DNA of 64,000 nucleotides from Symbiodinium kawagutii (Eukaryota; Sar; Dinophyceae; Suessiales; Symbiodiniaceae): NCBI GenBank assembly GCA_009767595.1, contig VSDK01010369.1:799869-863868 (forward strand), read 5' to 3'. Made by a program: the position numbers and the translations under genes. This document shows, piece after piece, positions 1 to 11,910 of this stretch. Positions within the stretch are counted from its first letter, which is position 1. Every line of letters begins with the position of its first letter. The notes under the pieces are model-generated. The model saw only the letters and a program-made list of their open reading frames with translations, made no database searches and was not told the origin of the DNA.

Positions 1-2
1 GA

Positions 3-133
3 CATGGTGGGCACAGCGGGATATGCGGGCGATGGCCGCCTGTAGACGCAGCCAAGGGCCAAAGATGCCAGACAAATGAGGCACCTGTGCCAAAAAGGAA
101 TGCTGACACGCAAGCACGCAGCCTCTTGTCATG
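3..133 (+). CDS. exon-like block, upstream gene (copy 1)
   Basis: A frame starting at base 3 is open through this block and contains TGG CCG CCT GTA followed by a hydrophilic stretch ending QARSLLS. Positions 32-131 recur at 1051-1159 with few substitutions and one 9-nt insertion that keeps this frame. Similarity stops next to a potential donor (TCATG|GTG). The family is not recognised. A shorter alternative frame ends with TGA at 77-79. It may be an internal or alternative exon of the gene whose other segments follow to 953. The left edge of the window cuts it. Confidence 0.4.
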
Positions 134-368
134 GTGTTTCAGGGTGTAAAGCACTAACTTGCACAGGTTCGCGTAGCCGGTTATATCAATGAAGCCATGG
201 AACTCTAGAATGCAATTTGAAGTCTTCTTGCAGAAGTTCTTGGCATTTGTTTACAGGGTGTAACATGCCACTTTGGCTTTGTTTGAGGCTTGCGCACGCA
301 CAGATACACACGCTTGATATTTATTCGGAGGGCTTGTTCATTCTATGGCAGCTTTAGTCTCAAATCAG

Positions 369-492
369 TTCTGGGGTTCTTTACGCCTTTTCGCAACTTG
401 AGGCCAGCCCGTTAAGACAGTTTACAACTGCATTGTTTTCTGACATGCAACACCTGAAAAATCTTCTAGACTGCGTTCAATGTGCTTTGCAG
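369..492 (+). CDS. exon, upstream gene of unknown function
   Basis: The + frame is open from 358 to 510 and encodes a helical, protein-like stretch (YAFSQLEASPLRQF, then a Leu/Cys-rich part ending VQCALQ). It ends at CAG|GTTTCC, a plausible donor. Acceptors TTTAG (to 357) or TCAG (to 368) could begin it. No known domain was recognised. The next coding-like segment begins about 41 nt later in another frame, which implies either a very short intron or a frameshift. Confidence 0.5.
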
Positions 493-533
493 GTTTCCTT
501 TCTGTTCTGCGGATGAACGTGTCATACTCAGAG

Positions 534-617
534 GATGTGACATCAAGAATTGCGAGGACAGTAGCTTTGTTATTTTCTTTTTGCGAGGCTGAGGCAGCTC
601 GCGTTGCTTTCAAGACG
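534..617 (+). CDS. exon, upstream gene of unknown function
   Basis: In-frame codons give a strongly protein-like, Ala-rich helix (VTSRIARTVALLFSF, then CEAEAARVAFKT). The frame is open from 447 to 653 and closes with TAG at 654-656. A GT after ACG at 617 would splice out that stop and rejoin the same frame at 678. No family is recognised. The minus-strand reading of this stretch is a shadow. Confidence 0.5.
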
Positions 618-677
618 GTCCAGGCCAAGCAAACACTAAAACTAATCAACATGTAGGAGTCACTGTACCCTTGGCAG

Positions 678-755
678 GTGGAAAAGCGCGCGCATCATCA
701 TAACCTCGCAGAACCTGACTCGACGAGCAGCGCTTTCGCAGGCCAGTCTTGCAAC
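678..755 (+). CDS. exon, upstream gene of unknown function
   Basis: It begins after TTGGCAG in the same frame as 534-617 and encodes a basic then Ser/Ala-rich stretch (VEKRAHHH, then PDSTSSAFAG). The frame meets TAA at 774-776. A GCAAGT sequence at 756 would serve as a GC donor in phase and remove the stop. The family is unknown. Confidence 0.4.
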
Positions 756-791
756 GCAAGTGCTTCGGTACTATAATGTTTCGCTCCTGAG

Positions 792-953
792 GCGCTCAAG
801 TACCATGAGGCGAAGCACCGCTTCGACATGGTTGAGATCGCGCGGAAGAAGTTGAGGCAGGGAAACCTCAATTGTTTTGATTGTGTCATTCACTGCCTGG
901 ACAGGTTCTGGTATAAGCTTCCAACGCCACCTCCGCCGCCTGATGCACGATGA
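792..953 (+). CDS. terminal exon, upstream gene of unknown function
   Basis: After CCTGAG|GCG the frame runs to TGA at 951-953. It encodes a charged helix (LKYHEAKHRFDMVEIARKK), a Cys-containing segment (CFDCVIHCLDRFW) and a short poly-Pro end. The composition is clearly protein-like and the minus-strand reading is a shadow. It is probably the 3' end of the upstream gene. The family is not recognised. Confidence 0.55.
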   Translation, partial: ALKYHEAKHRFDMVEIARKKLRQGNLNCFDCVIHCLDRFWYKLPTPPPPPDAR

Positions 954-1048
954 GGCGCGCTTGTAACTAAAGCTGAGAAGCAACAATACCTGACATCTGA
1001 GCGTTTGCGATTACTGGAAAATTAAAAAGTTATTCAACTTTCATTGAA

Positions 1049-1160
1049 TCATGGCCGCCTGTAGGCGCAACGGCGGCAGCCAAGGGCCAAAGACGCCAGA
1101 CAAATGAGGCACCTGTGCCAAAAAACAATGCTGACACGCAAGCACGCAGCCTCTTGTCAC
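1049..1160 (+). repeat. duplicated exon-like block (copy 2)
   Basis: A direct repeat of 32-131 begins at ATGGCCGCCTGTAG. It carries an extra 9 nt (ACGGCGGCA) and a few substitutions, yet the frame TGG CCG CCT stays open to the same end, which again abuts a GT (TCAC|GTGCAC). No clear splice acceptor precedes it, so it may be a non-functional exon copy. Confidence 0.6.
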
Positions 1161-1246
1161 GTGCACAGGTTAAATGACCATATGGCTATGGGTTAAATGG
1201 TATATTCACCCACGATGGTTTATTAATGCTGGGTGAAATGACCATA

Positions 1247-1366
1247 TTGCTGCGGGTCAAGGCTTTAATCAACCAATTTCATAGGGGATGGTAGCCAACA
1301 ATTTCATAGGGAAAGCAATGGTTAATGATAGGGGAACCAGGGGTACAGGGTTTTGACCCACTGCCA
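1247..1366. mobile_element. MITE family B copy
   Basis: Family B is about 115-120 bp, has ends close to TGGCTGTGGGTCA and its inverse, and an internal GGGGAACCAGGGGTACAGGG block. This copy has a decayed left end (TTGCTGCGGGTCA) and a right end TTTTGACCCACTGCCA. A further fragment lies just upstream (about 1180-1210). Confidence 0.6.
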
Positions 1367-1648
1367 AATAATGGTTATAAATCATGGTTACTCATTTTAT
1401 GAGGGTTAGATGAGGTTGTAAACATCGACTGGTGTATTAATGAGGCATCCCAAGACGGAACTCTTAGGTATGCTGGTACCTCAACGGCTGCCCCATGTTT
1501 GTAGATCATTTCTGGAGGTATATCACTTTGTGATTTCATTTTTGATTTACCCATGTCAATTTATATCATTTCTTAGTAGCGCCGCTAAGTTCATTGTAGT
1601 AGAGACATGTTTGATATAGCCATGATTCACTGAATACAGTCACTGTAG

Positions 1649-1780
1649 TTCTTTGATCCTGCTGTCACCAAGGATATGAAGAAGATGTCCTCCATGTCTG
1701 GCAGGTGCTCGCAGTGCTGCGACCTGGAGCTGTGGCAGACGTTTTTCCTGCAACACCGACAGAGTGGAGGGATGTGGAGG
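1649..1780 (+). CDS. possible exon
   Basis: This is a GC-richer island after CTGTAG. One frame gives a plausible peptide (DPAVTKDMKKMSSMSGRCSQ), and a second frame is also open and protein-like (VLAVLRPGAVADV). With two competing frames no assignment is made. It could be a 5' exon of the channel gene or of an unrelated gene. Confidence 0.25.
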
Positions 1781-1789
1781 GACCATCAT

Positions 1790-4700
1790 CAACGATCATC
1801 AAGCATCCTGCTTCTTACCCATGCATGTGGAGGGACAATTAGGGACAATTGAGAAATGATAATTGAATTATTGACAGTTTTTTTGGCACAAGTGTAGCCA
1901 ATTGATGCACAAGTATGGCACATTTTTTACATTCTGGGAATCTGCACATCCATAGACTTTCACATGAGTTTTCATCATTCCGCTGCCGCAAGAATAGTGA
2001 CCTGGCCATTGTTTTTTCTTGCTTTAAGCCATATGCGGCACTACTGCAATATCAGAATAGGCATAGTTCACCACTAAAGTATTTGTGTTGAAACATGACC
2101 AATAATTATGAACCACAATTGAGTGAGGTTTGTTTTTTGGCTAATGACAACACACATTTGAATGTATATAACTGTTCATCTTGCGATGAAGCCAGTTGCG
2201 TGAGACATTGTGGTGAAGGTTTTCCAAACCTTGTCGCGTAGCCGCATGAAAATTGGCAAAAACAAATCACAAAGCCAAGACTGGTAATGTATGATGTGTG
2301 CCTATGTGCATACATTTTTAATCATATATATATATATACACATACATATGCATTGTCTTGTCCATTGACTTTATTGCAACAATTTCCGTCCTAATCATAC
2401 TTTACATGACAATTTGGCAACTAGTACCAGTCATTGAGAACATGACCATTGGCCAATGCTTGGTAATTGGATTTGTTTGTTTCTTTGCCCTATTATGGAG
2501 ATGTCGGTCGTTGGTAATGTTAAGCCCTTGTTTCAATACATCGCTCTTTGTCATGTAGAACTTTGGGAGAACAACCTCACAGGGACGATGTTGTGTAGCA
2601 CCTCGACGTGTTGTTAGCAATTTTTTTTAAACCGGTCTTTCGCTATGCATCTAGCTGTGGTGCGTCATGGCATATCAATGCATATCATAGCATACTTGTT
2701 GTGGCCGTATCATGATTGTTGAAACCTTATGAACCATGCATACCAACCGTTCCATAAAATACCAACTATGGCATTCTAACCTGATGATATGGCTATACCA
2801 ACCCTTTGGCCTGAATATCGGCTATGGCTACCTGAAGATATGGCACAAATTTTACAAACCATTTCACTATAATTACCAAGTATGGCTATAACCATCATAA
2901 ACATATACCGCCTATTGCAAACCACTCCGATACTAATTATGGCTATGCCATCTATTGCAAGCCATGCCCAGACTACTGCTAGCCATACCATCTATTGCTA
3001 TATCAACCATTCCTATATTATATACTAGCCACAGCAACCATGGCTACACCAACCATTCCCATACCAACCGGTAGCAACTACGTCTACCATCGCTAAGCAT
3101 ATCTTCAGCGCCAGGTCGCCATCTGCTCGGCCCAAATCTGGTCCGACCAATGTGAGGGAGTTGAAGAGTCGCGCCGCCCAAGGGGGATGAGTTGTTGGTT
3201 GAGGATAGCTTGAGCATGGTTGATGATAAGGGGAGCATGGTTGATGGTGGTTGATGATGGTTGATGGTGGTTGATGATGGTTGCTGGGTGATAAGAACGG
3301 TAGTAGTTGGTTGACAGTTGGTGGTTTCTTTGATCATGATTTTGTCCATGGTTGAGATGTTAGATGGGGAATCATGGAGAGTAATGCTGAATCATGCATC
3401 AATGGATAGAAAAACACACCCACCAATTGCTCACCATCAGTAGCTTTTGATTTTCAAACCGGGGGTTTGCGGAACAGAGCGTTATTGGAGTAATTAATGG
3501 TTGAATATCATTGCAATTTTGAATCATCACAAGCCAAGACAATCCCTTGGCCAGAAAACTGGGAGATCCAAAGAGCCACAATTCGAGCAATACACCACCC
3601 TCAATGTCGTGCGAATTGCCATGGAGTTTCCTCATCCCATATACATGTCTTGTCGAAATGATATCCCCAGAAGCGGAAATTCCAAAATACCCAGGGTATC
3701 CAACTAAACCACATAAGATTCAACCAGCCACTTCCAATGTTTTCAACTTACAGCCCGCCATAAACCTCAGGAGCATATGAAACCAACCGGTGGCGTTGGC
3801 GCAGTGGTTGACCACAGTAAGGACCTGGTAATAGATGACTTTTCTTTGCCACTGCCAATGCTTTGCCATAAACTGTCACCTGGTGATGAAGCAACTCAAA
3901 TATTTGGATATCAACAGAATGGTTTTCCGTTTGTTTTTAGGATATTTGATGATGTGACAAACTCAATAAACAAGCGATGTCTCAGAAAAAGTGTCATCGG
4001 TGGCCCTTGGCTTGTCCCACTGCTGCATTTGGTGCAATGTCGGGTACAACACCAGCAGACAGGGTCATGTTTCACTCCAGTCATTTGAGAGCTATCATTT
4101 CTCAAAAGACAAAGTCATGCGGTCATGAAGTGTTGAAGGCGAGGTTGTCATAGGAAGCAATGGGGTGACACATGTTTGCTTGATGGTTTTCAACATTCTA
4201 TATTTTCATTGCTATAACTAAACGGTTGGTTGGTTGACTAAGAGGTTTCATAGGGATTGAAACCACCCAGCAGATGTAGAGATTAAGGGATGGTGAAACA
4301 GATACGGCTGGTGATGGCATGGTCGCTGCATGGTCGCCCCTGAGGTGTTGGCGTTCATTCACCGGCCACAGATGTTGTGACCTGGCTAGTCTCACAGCTG
4401 CTGCTGGTAATTGTTGGCGAGTCGGGTCAAGCAGTGAACTAACCAACTAATGATATCTAATGATCCAACAATAGGATTATGTCCAACAATAGCAGTTAAC
4501 CAACCAACTAGTGGGGGCAACAATCAATGGTTAACTAGTGGGTCAATGGTGAAAAATAAGGCATAATGAGCAACAAAAACAGGGGACATACCAACTAACC
4601 ATCATTCTTGTGGTGAATCATTTTTATTGTGACAACAACCAAGACTAGTAGGGAATGAGATGGTTAATTCGTATTAGTGATATTTCTGAAGAAAACTAAT

Positions 4701-5860
4701 CTATGATATCTCCAATGACAAGGATGGACACCGTTGGATCAGCAGTAGCTGGCAAGTGCTTGGATTTGATTTGTTGATGTTATGTCTATGTTGGAACGAG
4801 GTAAAACCACTAGTTTGATGATTTTATTCTCTTAATTCCGACGCTAAATATCGCATTCTTGAAGCCGGATGATGCGCTGGGTGGCACATATCCAGCTGGT
4901 TAACTTGTGATTTGATCACTTGTGGATAATGGGTCACAAGGGGGGTCACTGCTGGCTTGCTTTTCTGGAACTTCTTCATCAAGACATGTGTTTTTTCGTT
5001 CCTCTCTGTATTTAGGGACATGTTTTCTACAATGATGACAAACAAAATCAGTTGTTGCTATAGGATGCCACAGTTTCCACATGACAAACAACATCAGTTT
5101 CTGAGATAGGAAATCGGATGCCACGGGGATATGGTCAAAAAAATATGTTTTCGTTGTTTCAAGTGCTGCGTGCAAGCTGTAGTGGATCCAGGTCATGCAG
5201 GACCTATAGGTACCACGGCCAAGCGATATGAACCACAATCAGCCAAGACTTAAAGAAACAGCTGTGGTGACCATCCCTATATCTAGGGGTGGTGACCATC
5301 CCTATTTCTAATAGCAGGGTAGAGATCTAGGGAAAAACACTTGACCATCATTACAAGTCTCAACACAGGCAGCTTGTGATCTTGTCACCCCAGCAGCTCT
5401 TCTGTTTTGAGTCGTGCAATTGTATTCTCCTTAGTTGTGGATGAGTAGTGATGGAACAAAAATTGAAATAAATAGTTCCACAATTGGCAACTCTTCTGAT
5501 CATATCATCCAGTAGATTGATTTTCATACCATCCAAAGGGTAATTGGTATATCATCCAATAACTGGTGATTATGTCATCTAATCAGTGATGGTTAGTGTC
5601 ATCAATGATAAACCCGTGTTGTAAAATCCAGATGGATGCAAACCGAGAACAGCTCATGAGATTGCTGGGAAGCCGGCAAAATTTCCCCAGGACTATGTCA
5701 TCACATACCAAGTCTGTTTGATAGTGCTAAGATTGTCATCGCTTTGGATGCTACAGAAAGGATTCAATTCATAAGCTGCTCTGATTAACCCGTGGAAAGT
5801 GATGATTAAAGGCTGGCAAGCCCTAATACATAATCATGTTGGCCAGTGTTGATGGTTGTC
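1790..5860. other. non-coding, probably intergenic or intron
   Basis: AT-rich sequence with no convincing exon. It holds simple TTGATGG/TTGATGATGG runs (about 3230-3290), ACCATT/CCATACC-like degenerate repeats (2760-3080) and one family C element (4179-4272). Small open frames here lack codon character. Confidence 0.5.
4179..4272. mobile_element. MITE family C copy
   Basis: Family C is about 95-115 bp, with left end near CTGGTTGGTGGTTTC and right end GGGGTTGAAACCACC. This copy reads TTGATGGTTTTCAACATTC at the left, contains GGTTGGTTGACTAA, and ends ATTGAAACCACCCAGCAG. Confidence 0.55.
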
Positions 5861-5866
5861 GGCCAG

Positions 5867-5918
5867 TGTCGCCGATCGTCCTGGTAGCCCGGTGCCTACT
5901 CCTCCCACGTCGCGCCGA
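5867..5918 (+). CDS. possible N-terminal exon
   Basis: A GC-rich island after GGCCAG gives a Pro/Ser-rich peptide (VADRPGSPVPTPPTSRR), consistent with a disordered cytosolic tail. A second frame is also open (SPIVLVARCLLLPRR). It could be a 5' exon of the channel gene; phase was not verified. Confidence 0.25.
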
Positions 5919-6045
5919 TAGGACGGATTTGGAGCTTCAAGCTCGAGACTTGGTCTGATGACTGACCCTGACCCACGTGGGGATTGTTGGAGACAGCTAC
6001 CCCTGACGTTGGGAGACCGGGGGTGGGAGGAAGCCATAGGAAAAT

Positions 6046-6134
6046 TCATAAAAAGTAGGTTTCATGCTGGGAATTACTAGTGTTGGATGATTTTGGGGGT
6101 ACACCGGGTAGCGGTACAGCTTGAGAAACCACCA
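6046..6134. mobile_element. MITE family A copy (degenerate)
   Basis: The right end TTGAGAAACCACC and the internal GGATGATTTTGGGGGTAC match family A. The left end is eroded. Confidence 0.4.
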
Positions 6135-6280
6135 AATGTTGGGATGGAAAAAATCCTCGACGGCTTTGCACTTCTTGTGCCTTGGCTGAGATCTAGCTAT
6201 GGGAATGATGATGGGTGTAGTCACCATTCCTGATTCAACAATCATGAAGATGCCAAGGTTGGCCACCGTCACTACCAATG

Positions 6281-6357
6281 ACTGAATGAATTAATGAATG
6301 AATGAATTAATGAATGAATGAACGAAGGAACGAACGAACGAACGAACGAACGAACAA
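6281..6357. repeat. GAAT/GAAC tetranucleotide microsatellite
   Basis: A run of GAAT units grades into uninterrupted GAAC units. Confidence 0.85.
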
Positions 6358-7780
6358 ATGATGGGGTTAACCCATAGTCCCCTAATCATACTCGAAATAT
6401 CTGGAAATGATGAACAACTTGGTGCTCTCAGTGCTGGGGGGTGTCCGGCTACAAGTACATTTTAGATCATGATTTCTAACTGGTGGGCTGAGGATCCTTT
6501 TTGTATGAAAGATTTCGAACATTTCGATTTCAGCCCGGGATTTTAGCTTCCCACAGCATATAGGTTGTAAAGGATACCTTCTCTCAGCGTTCTGTTTAGC
6601 CCTGTCAGACTCGCGGATATGACTGATATCATACCAATGTTTCCCTAAAATGTATATAGCAATATATATACCAATTTCCCTCGGACAGATCCACACCATG
6701 AACAGCCATTGTTGGAGATACAAGAAATCCAGGATGATCGGTGCATGCACATGTCACAACCTATATGTTACCACTGAACCGAGAGGAACAGCACCAACAA
6801 AAATACAGAAATGTCACCAAAATTGATTGGCTTGCATGTTCAAACAGCAACATGACGATGAGCAATGGGACGTGGACACAATCGCATGTGGTATGAAACC
6901 TGACCATGCATCCATGTTGCAAAAAGCCACCCGAATGGAGTTACCTGTGCTACCACATTTCTGCACCCTCTTGTCTTTTTATTTTTTTATATATATATAT
7001 ATATACAGATATTTATATATATATATATATTTATTTATAGATGAAACATAGATATATTTACAGATATTTATATATACATATATATATATTTATATGTATA
7101 GCAGCTTCACCAACAAACGACAAATGGAAACCCAACTTTTCCCCATCAGCCAGGCTACATGGTTTCATGAATGCATTCCGAGGCTCATGGATTCCTCCTA
7201 CAATGTTTTGTTGCATGATTCTTATTACCAAGTTATGACATGATTGTCAATCATTGATGACCTCATTGGATCTTATTGAGCCTTATTTCTATGTAAGCGA
7301 TATTGTTTGAACTTTCCATATATTTCCACAGAAGATCGATCATCACCCCAATTAGTTAGTTATGATTATTGATGGTCGCTAACAACAATTGTTAACCAAC
7401 GGTTATTAATGGTAACTAACCAATGGTGGTTTCCAGTTTACTAATGATTACTACTATTGGTTATTACCATCCGGATATTACTACCATTTGGTAACTAATC
7501 AGTTGGTTATTGCCAATTACTTTGGTAGTCTGTTTACTACGGCTTATTACCAATGGAATAACCGATAGAAACGAATCAGTTGATTCCAACCAGTTGATCA
7601 TCACCCCTTCATGCCATATGTAACCATCATTATTAACCATTGTTAACCATATATAACTTCCATTATCATCACCCCTTCCAGTTGGTTATAATCTCATCTT
7701 CCATTAACCATTTATAACTTCCCTTCATTCCATATATAACCATCATCACCAATGATTCCAACTGATCATCTCATGTTGAG

Positions 7781-7919
7781 GATGGGTCTACCGCTCAGAG
7801 CCGGCCCCTCCGTGGTCCACGACTCCGACGCGGCTCCCCCTGAGCGGCTCCTGGGCTGCGTGCCGCTGCCGACGGACGAGTTGCCCAAGATGGACCCGCC
7901 GCAAGGGATCGCGGTCAGG
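7781..7919 (+). CDS. channel N-terminal exon
   Basis: A GC-rich island in AT-rich surroundings runs from TTGAG| to a canonical donor AGG|GTGAGT. The open frame is Pro/acidic (RLLGCVPLPTDELPKMDPP), as expected of a cytosolic N-terminal tail. It ends in phase 0, and the next island (9344) starts in phase 0. Assignment to the channel rests on position, strand and phase only, not on similarity. Confidence 0.55.
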
Positions 7920-8119
7920 GTGAGTCATGATGTGCTGGGGATGATATAGGTGTTTAATGGTTAATGGATAATAATAAGGAAATATAATAGGTGGTTAATG
8001 GTTAAATAGCTAACAATTAGGGATATGTCATGGGATACATGGTTAATAATAGGGGATACTTGTAATAACCAAAAAAAATATGGGGGATATATATATATAT
8101 ATATATACCGACTATATGA

Positions 8120-8235
8120 TGACTATGGGTCCATATTTAACCGACCAATTTCACGGGGGATAATGACCAGCAATAATAAGGGAAACAGTGGTTAATGATA
8201 GGGGAACCACGGGTACGGGGTTTGAAACACAGCCA
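8120..8235. mobile_element. MITE family B copy
   Basis: It has a GACTATGGGTC left end, internal GGGGATAATGACC and GGGGAACCACGGGTAC blocks, and ends ACACAGCCA. It follows an AT dinucleotide run. Confidence 0.6.
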
Positions 8236-9343
8236 TGTGATCATGGTAAGGCTCGTGGTGAATCTTAGCTAACAGAAGGCAATGGTTGTGAATCCAACCA
8301 TTGGATGGGAACAACTCAAACTAATACCACTATAATACCAATAGAATGGGGCAGTCGTGAATCATGAATGGGAACGACAATAGTTGGTTGATAGTATACA
8401 CTTGTCAATCATGGGTAAAAAATCAGAATGGCTCATCTAAAAGCTGCATAATCGTCCCAGGGAAAGCAGGAAGAATGGCAATAACTTGCATGACTAGGGT
8501 GAAAACGTTCATCAACACCTGTAGGGTTGTCATCACAACAAGGCTAGCTTTGTTCGCCTACCCGGTTTGCTGATCATTGCATGTTGAACTAAATCATTTC
8601 AGTGCATATGTAATCAGACACTTTGTTTACAGTAATAAATAGTAGAAACTGAAATATAACAAAATCACAGGTTACCATGTTTCTATTGTTACCCATGTTT
8701 CTATTGCCATGTTTCTATTAGCAAAAGTACCCATCATTCTAAAGACAATATCTCAAAACCGTGTGTGTTTTTTTTCAAGGCACGCTTCGGAAGGTCAGCA
8801 TGTGATTTCCGTGCAAAAACTCAGCGTAACCCTGAGCTGGCGAGCCGAAAAAAGCCCAACCGTTGGAAACAACCATGTTTTGGGTCAAAAACATGCAGTT
8901 TCTACTGTCAAAGAACTCATGACTACTTTATTTATTTTTGAATCAACCATTATCAATTGCTTACAACCATGGATTATTATTTTCATGTGATTTTGTACAA
9001 CTTTGCAGTGATCAAACTCCAGAGGTCACCGGTTGGAAAGTGCACTTAATCTCGCGTATCAAGGAGTACAGGTACCAACAACTATTCAATCCATCTTAAC
9101 CATCATTCCCCATCCTTCACTTACAATCACTACAGTTATTGATGAGTTGCTCATCAACCATGGGTTCGCCATTACTAAGCATTATTAGCCACTGGTGGGG
9201 GGGCATCCCCTAGCTATTCTTCTCCCATGATTCTCCTATGATTCTCCCATTTTTCTTCCAAGTATCTCCCGTGGTTAACCACCATGAACCATCCCCACCC
9301 ATCATTCCAAGTGCCACGTCCCCCTCCATAACGTCCTCCGCAG

Positions 9344-9417
9344 CAACAGGAGACCGAAGAAAAGCAGCTGCAGCCTGACGCTTCAGAAGCAGGGAGGCAG
9401 GAGCCTTGGAAAAAAAC
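9344..9417 (+). CDS. channel N-terminal exon
   Basis: A strong acceptor (pyrimidine tract CGTCCTCCGCAG) and a strong donor (AAC|GTGAGG) bound a 74-nt exon. It encodes a Gln/Glu-rich hydrophilic segment (QQETEEKQLQPDASEAG). Phase 0 entry matches the exit of the 7781-7919 exon. No domain is present and it is probably disordered tail. Confidence 0.6.
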
Positions 9418-9513
9418 GTGAGGTGAAACGAACCTGTGATATGGTAGCTGGTTGGTGGTTTTAACCATGGTTAATACTGCTTAATAATAGGGATAATGAT
9501 GGTTAAACAACTA

Positions 9514-9614
9514 CCTGGTTGGTGGTTTCAAACATTTATTAGTTGTCCTTAATAGTTGTTAACAATTGGCTGGTTGACTAATATTTTTCATAGGGGTTGA
9601 AACCAGCAAGCAGG
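9514..9614. mobile_element. MITE family C copy
   Basis: A good copy: left end CTGGTTGGTGGTTTCAAAC, centre TGTTAACAATTGGCTGG, right end TTCATAGGGGTTGAAACC. A second left-end fragment lies at about 9446-9475. Confidence 0.7.
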
Positions 9615-9709
9615 TAGTTTCTCAAGCCATAGGGGTACCCCTGAATCAGTTGGTTTATTTCACATTAATTCCCCAACAAGAATGGCTAAATATCTACGAT
9701 ATGCTGATA

Positions 9710-9814
9710 TGCTGGTTTCTCAAAACAGGGGACCCCAAACTTGTGGTTGGTTTAGTACTATAAATAGAAAATATGGGATGATTTTCGGGTACCCTATTTT
9801 CAGAACCCCTCATA
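9710..9814. mobile_element. MITE family A copy
   Basis: Left end CTGGTTTCTCAAAACAGGGG, right end GGGTACCCTATTTTCAGAAC. It is inverted relative to the copy at 13155. Confidence 0.65.
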
Positions 9815-11148
9815 TCTACAGAACGAAGCAACTAAGTCACAGACTTCACTGATTCAAGATGTAACCGACTGACTACCTGACTAACTAAGCAAGTAACTCA
9901 GTACCGAAGGAGCCTAACTAGCCAACTGACTGACCAACTGCCTCCAACAATAGGGAATAGAACAAAACAAGGACTAATAGCTAGTCGTAATATGATTGCA
10001 TTTAACAAAGGAGATGTAGTAAAGATATGACCAATAGCTAAGTCACCAGCTAGCTTGCCGAGTAGCTAACTATCTTTGAGAAACTAGCAAACCGGGTGGG
10101 AGCTAACAAAATCAGACGTTACGGATGTAGTATAGGGATATGATAGCTACTGTATATGACAAACTTGCTATTAGCGGTCAAGCCAAAGGAATGAATGGAT
10201 ATAGTAGGGATCAAAGTGGAAAATAGTATACTGATGTTGAAAGAAAAAGAATGAGGATAGAAATTCCTTGGCAGTACTGGCAACACAGTACAGAAATAAA
10301 TGGGATGAAACCTCAATAAGTATCCAACAGCAAGAGTGACCCACAACAAGGATGTAAGTAAACATCAGGGGGATACAAAAGATAAGGTAATTGGGATACA
10401 ACTCATTTGATATCATTTGTAAACCCACAATCAGGCCAGAACAGGCATATAGGCCGAAATCTCCAACAATAGAGATACCTCAAAAAAAGACTGTCCACCA
10501 ACAAGAACAGGAATACGAAGTGACATGGCCAACGGGCCAACCATAGAGCTACAACAACTGTGATGTCTCCCCCTTGGGAGGCGGTGAAACCAACGACATG
10601 ATGCGAAGATAGCCACGTCACAGCGATGCCCAACTTGGATGGTGTAACTCTGCAAATGATTGGTTTCTTTCTTTAGGGCATCGATATCTACAGACATACC
10701 CATGTTCTTGCCAGTTGCTGGTATATTCTGAGCATTAGACAGCTTGATCACCAACAGTTGGATGAAACATGATGAAACCTCAGCTAGATCAAGCCTCAAA
10801 CATCGTGTAGGATGATAAAGCCACTGGAGTTCATCCAGGAGGTGGTCACAATTGGATTATTGTAGCTCCAAAGCTCCACACCCAGGCGCACACCTTTCTG
10901 AGGGCTTGTTGACCACCCCCAAGCCCTGCTATCAACCCATGCTATGAAGCCCTCCTTTCGAAATCCTGGGATGGCATGGGAAAGGCATTGTCAACCCCTG
11001 ACTTGAACCAATTACCCATCAAACTCTGAACCAACCATGCTAGTGTACTCCAGGGTGATTAGTGATAGGTCAATGATAGACCAATGGTAGTAGGTCTCAC
11101 TGTGGCTTGACCAATGACAACAAACCCATCACAATCTTCACTTGCCAG

Positions 11149-11209
11149 GTCTTGCCCCCTGTCCTTGGGGAGCGGCGATATGAGCGGCCCCCTTCCACGA
11201 TACGTTGCA
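11149..11209 (+). CDS. channel N-terminal exon (end uncertain)
   Basis: A GC-rich island follows CTTGCCAG. Continuing the phase from 9417 (two nt carried over) gives a Ser/Gly/Pro-rich segment (SCPLSLGSGDMSGPLPRY). Possible in-phase donors are GTTGCA at 11204 and GTGACT at 11210. A different frame stays open to 11394 but does not fit the phase. Confidence 0.4.
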
Positions 11210-11563
11210 GTGACTGGGCGATTGCCATGGTGGATGATTGGATGAGGAAAGCATGGAGGCTTGCGGGTGGCTATTGGTCAAAACATATGCTCAATGATAG
11301 CAGAATCGTTACCAAAATTACCAGCTACAATGGTAGGAATGGTAGTTGGATCTCATTTCTTAATGATTCTATAATTATGCTTATTACGTTCTGAATAGCC
11401 AGCTATAGGGGATAGCAACTACCAACAATACCAACGATAGTAGGGATCACAATGGTTCATGATGCATGAGTGGTCCAATCCTATGCTCAGTGACGGTTGC
11501 AATGGTGGTGGTGATGCCTGAAGATCATTAACCTTTTGGAGGCGATGTTTGTTGGTCTAAATA

Positions 11564-11680
11564 TGGCTGTGGGTCAAAACCCTGTACCCCTGGTTCCCCT
11601 GTCATTGACCATTGTTTTCCCTATTATTGTTGATGCTTATCCCTCATTGTTGATGGTTGGTTAATATTGACCCAAAGCCA
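11564..11680. mobile_element. MITE family B copy with TA flanks
   Basis: Near-intact: TA|TGGCTGTGGGTCAAAACC at the left and GACCCAAAGCCA|TA at the right, 117 bp long. It contains TGTACCCCTGGTTCCCCTG and its expected internal TTGGTTAATATTGACCC. Confidence 0.8.
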
Positions 11681-11793
11681 TATAAGGTCAATCCTGATTC
11701 ATATGCTGCCTCAGGGTTTATGGCCTGATGATTTGATGACATTTGTGATGATTGATATGGTTATGGTCACTGATGATGGTTGTTTAGTCATCA

Positions 11794-11910
11794 TAGCTAT
11801 GGGTCAATATTAATCAACCAAGCAATGGGGAATAATCACCAACAGTAGGGAAAACAATGGTTACTGTAATGATGGGGGAACCAGGGGTACAGGGTTTTGA
11901 CCCATACCCA
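11794..11910. mobile_element. MITE family B copy, opposite orientation
   Basis: Starts AGCTATGGGTCAATATTAA and ends GGGTTTTGACCCATACCCA. It is the inverse orientation of the copy 115 bp upstream. Confidence 0.75.

Noticed and set aside
422..986. Minus-strand open frames
   Set aside because: The + strand reading of the same DNA has far better protein character and splice-site support.
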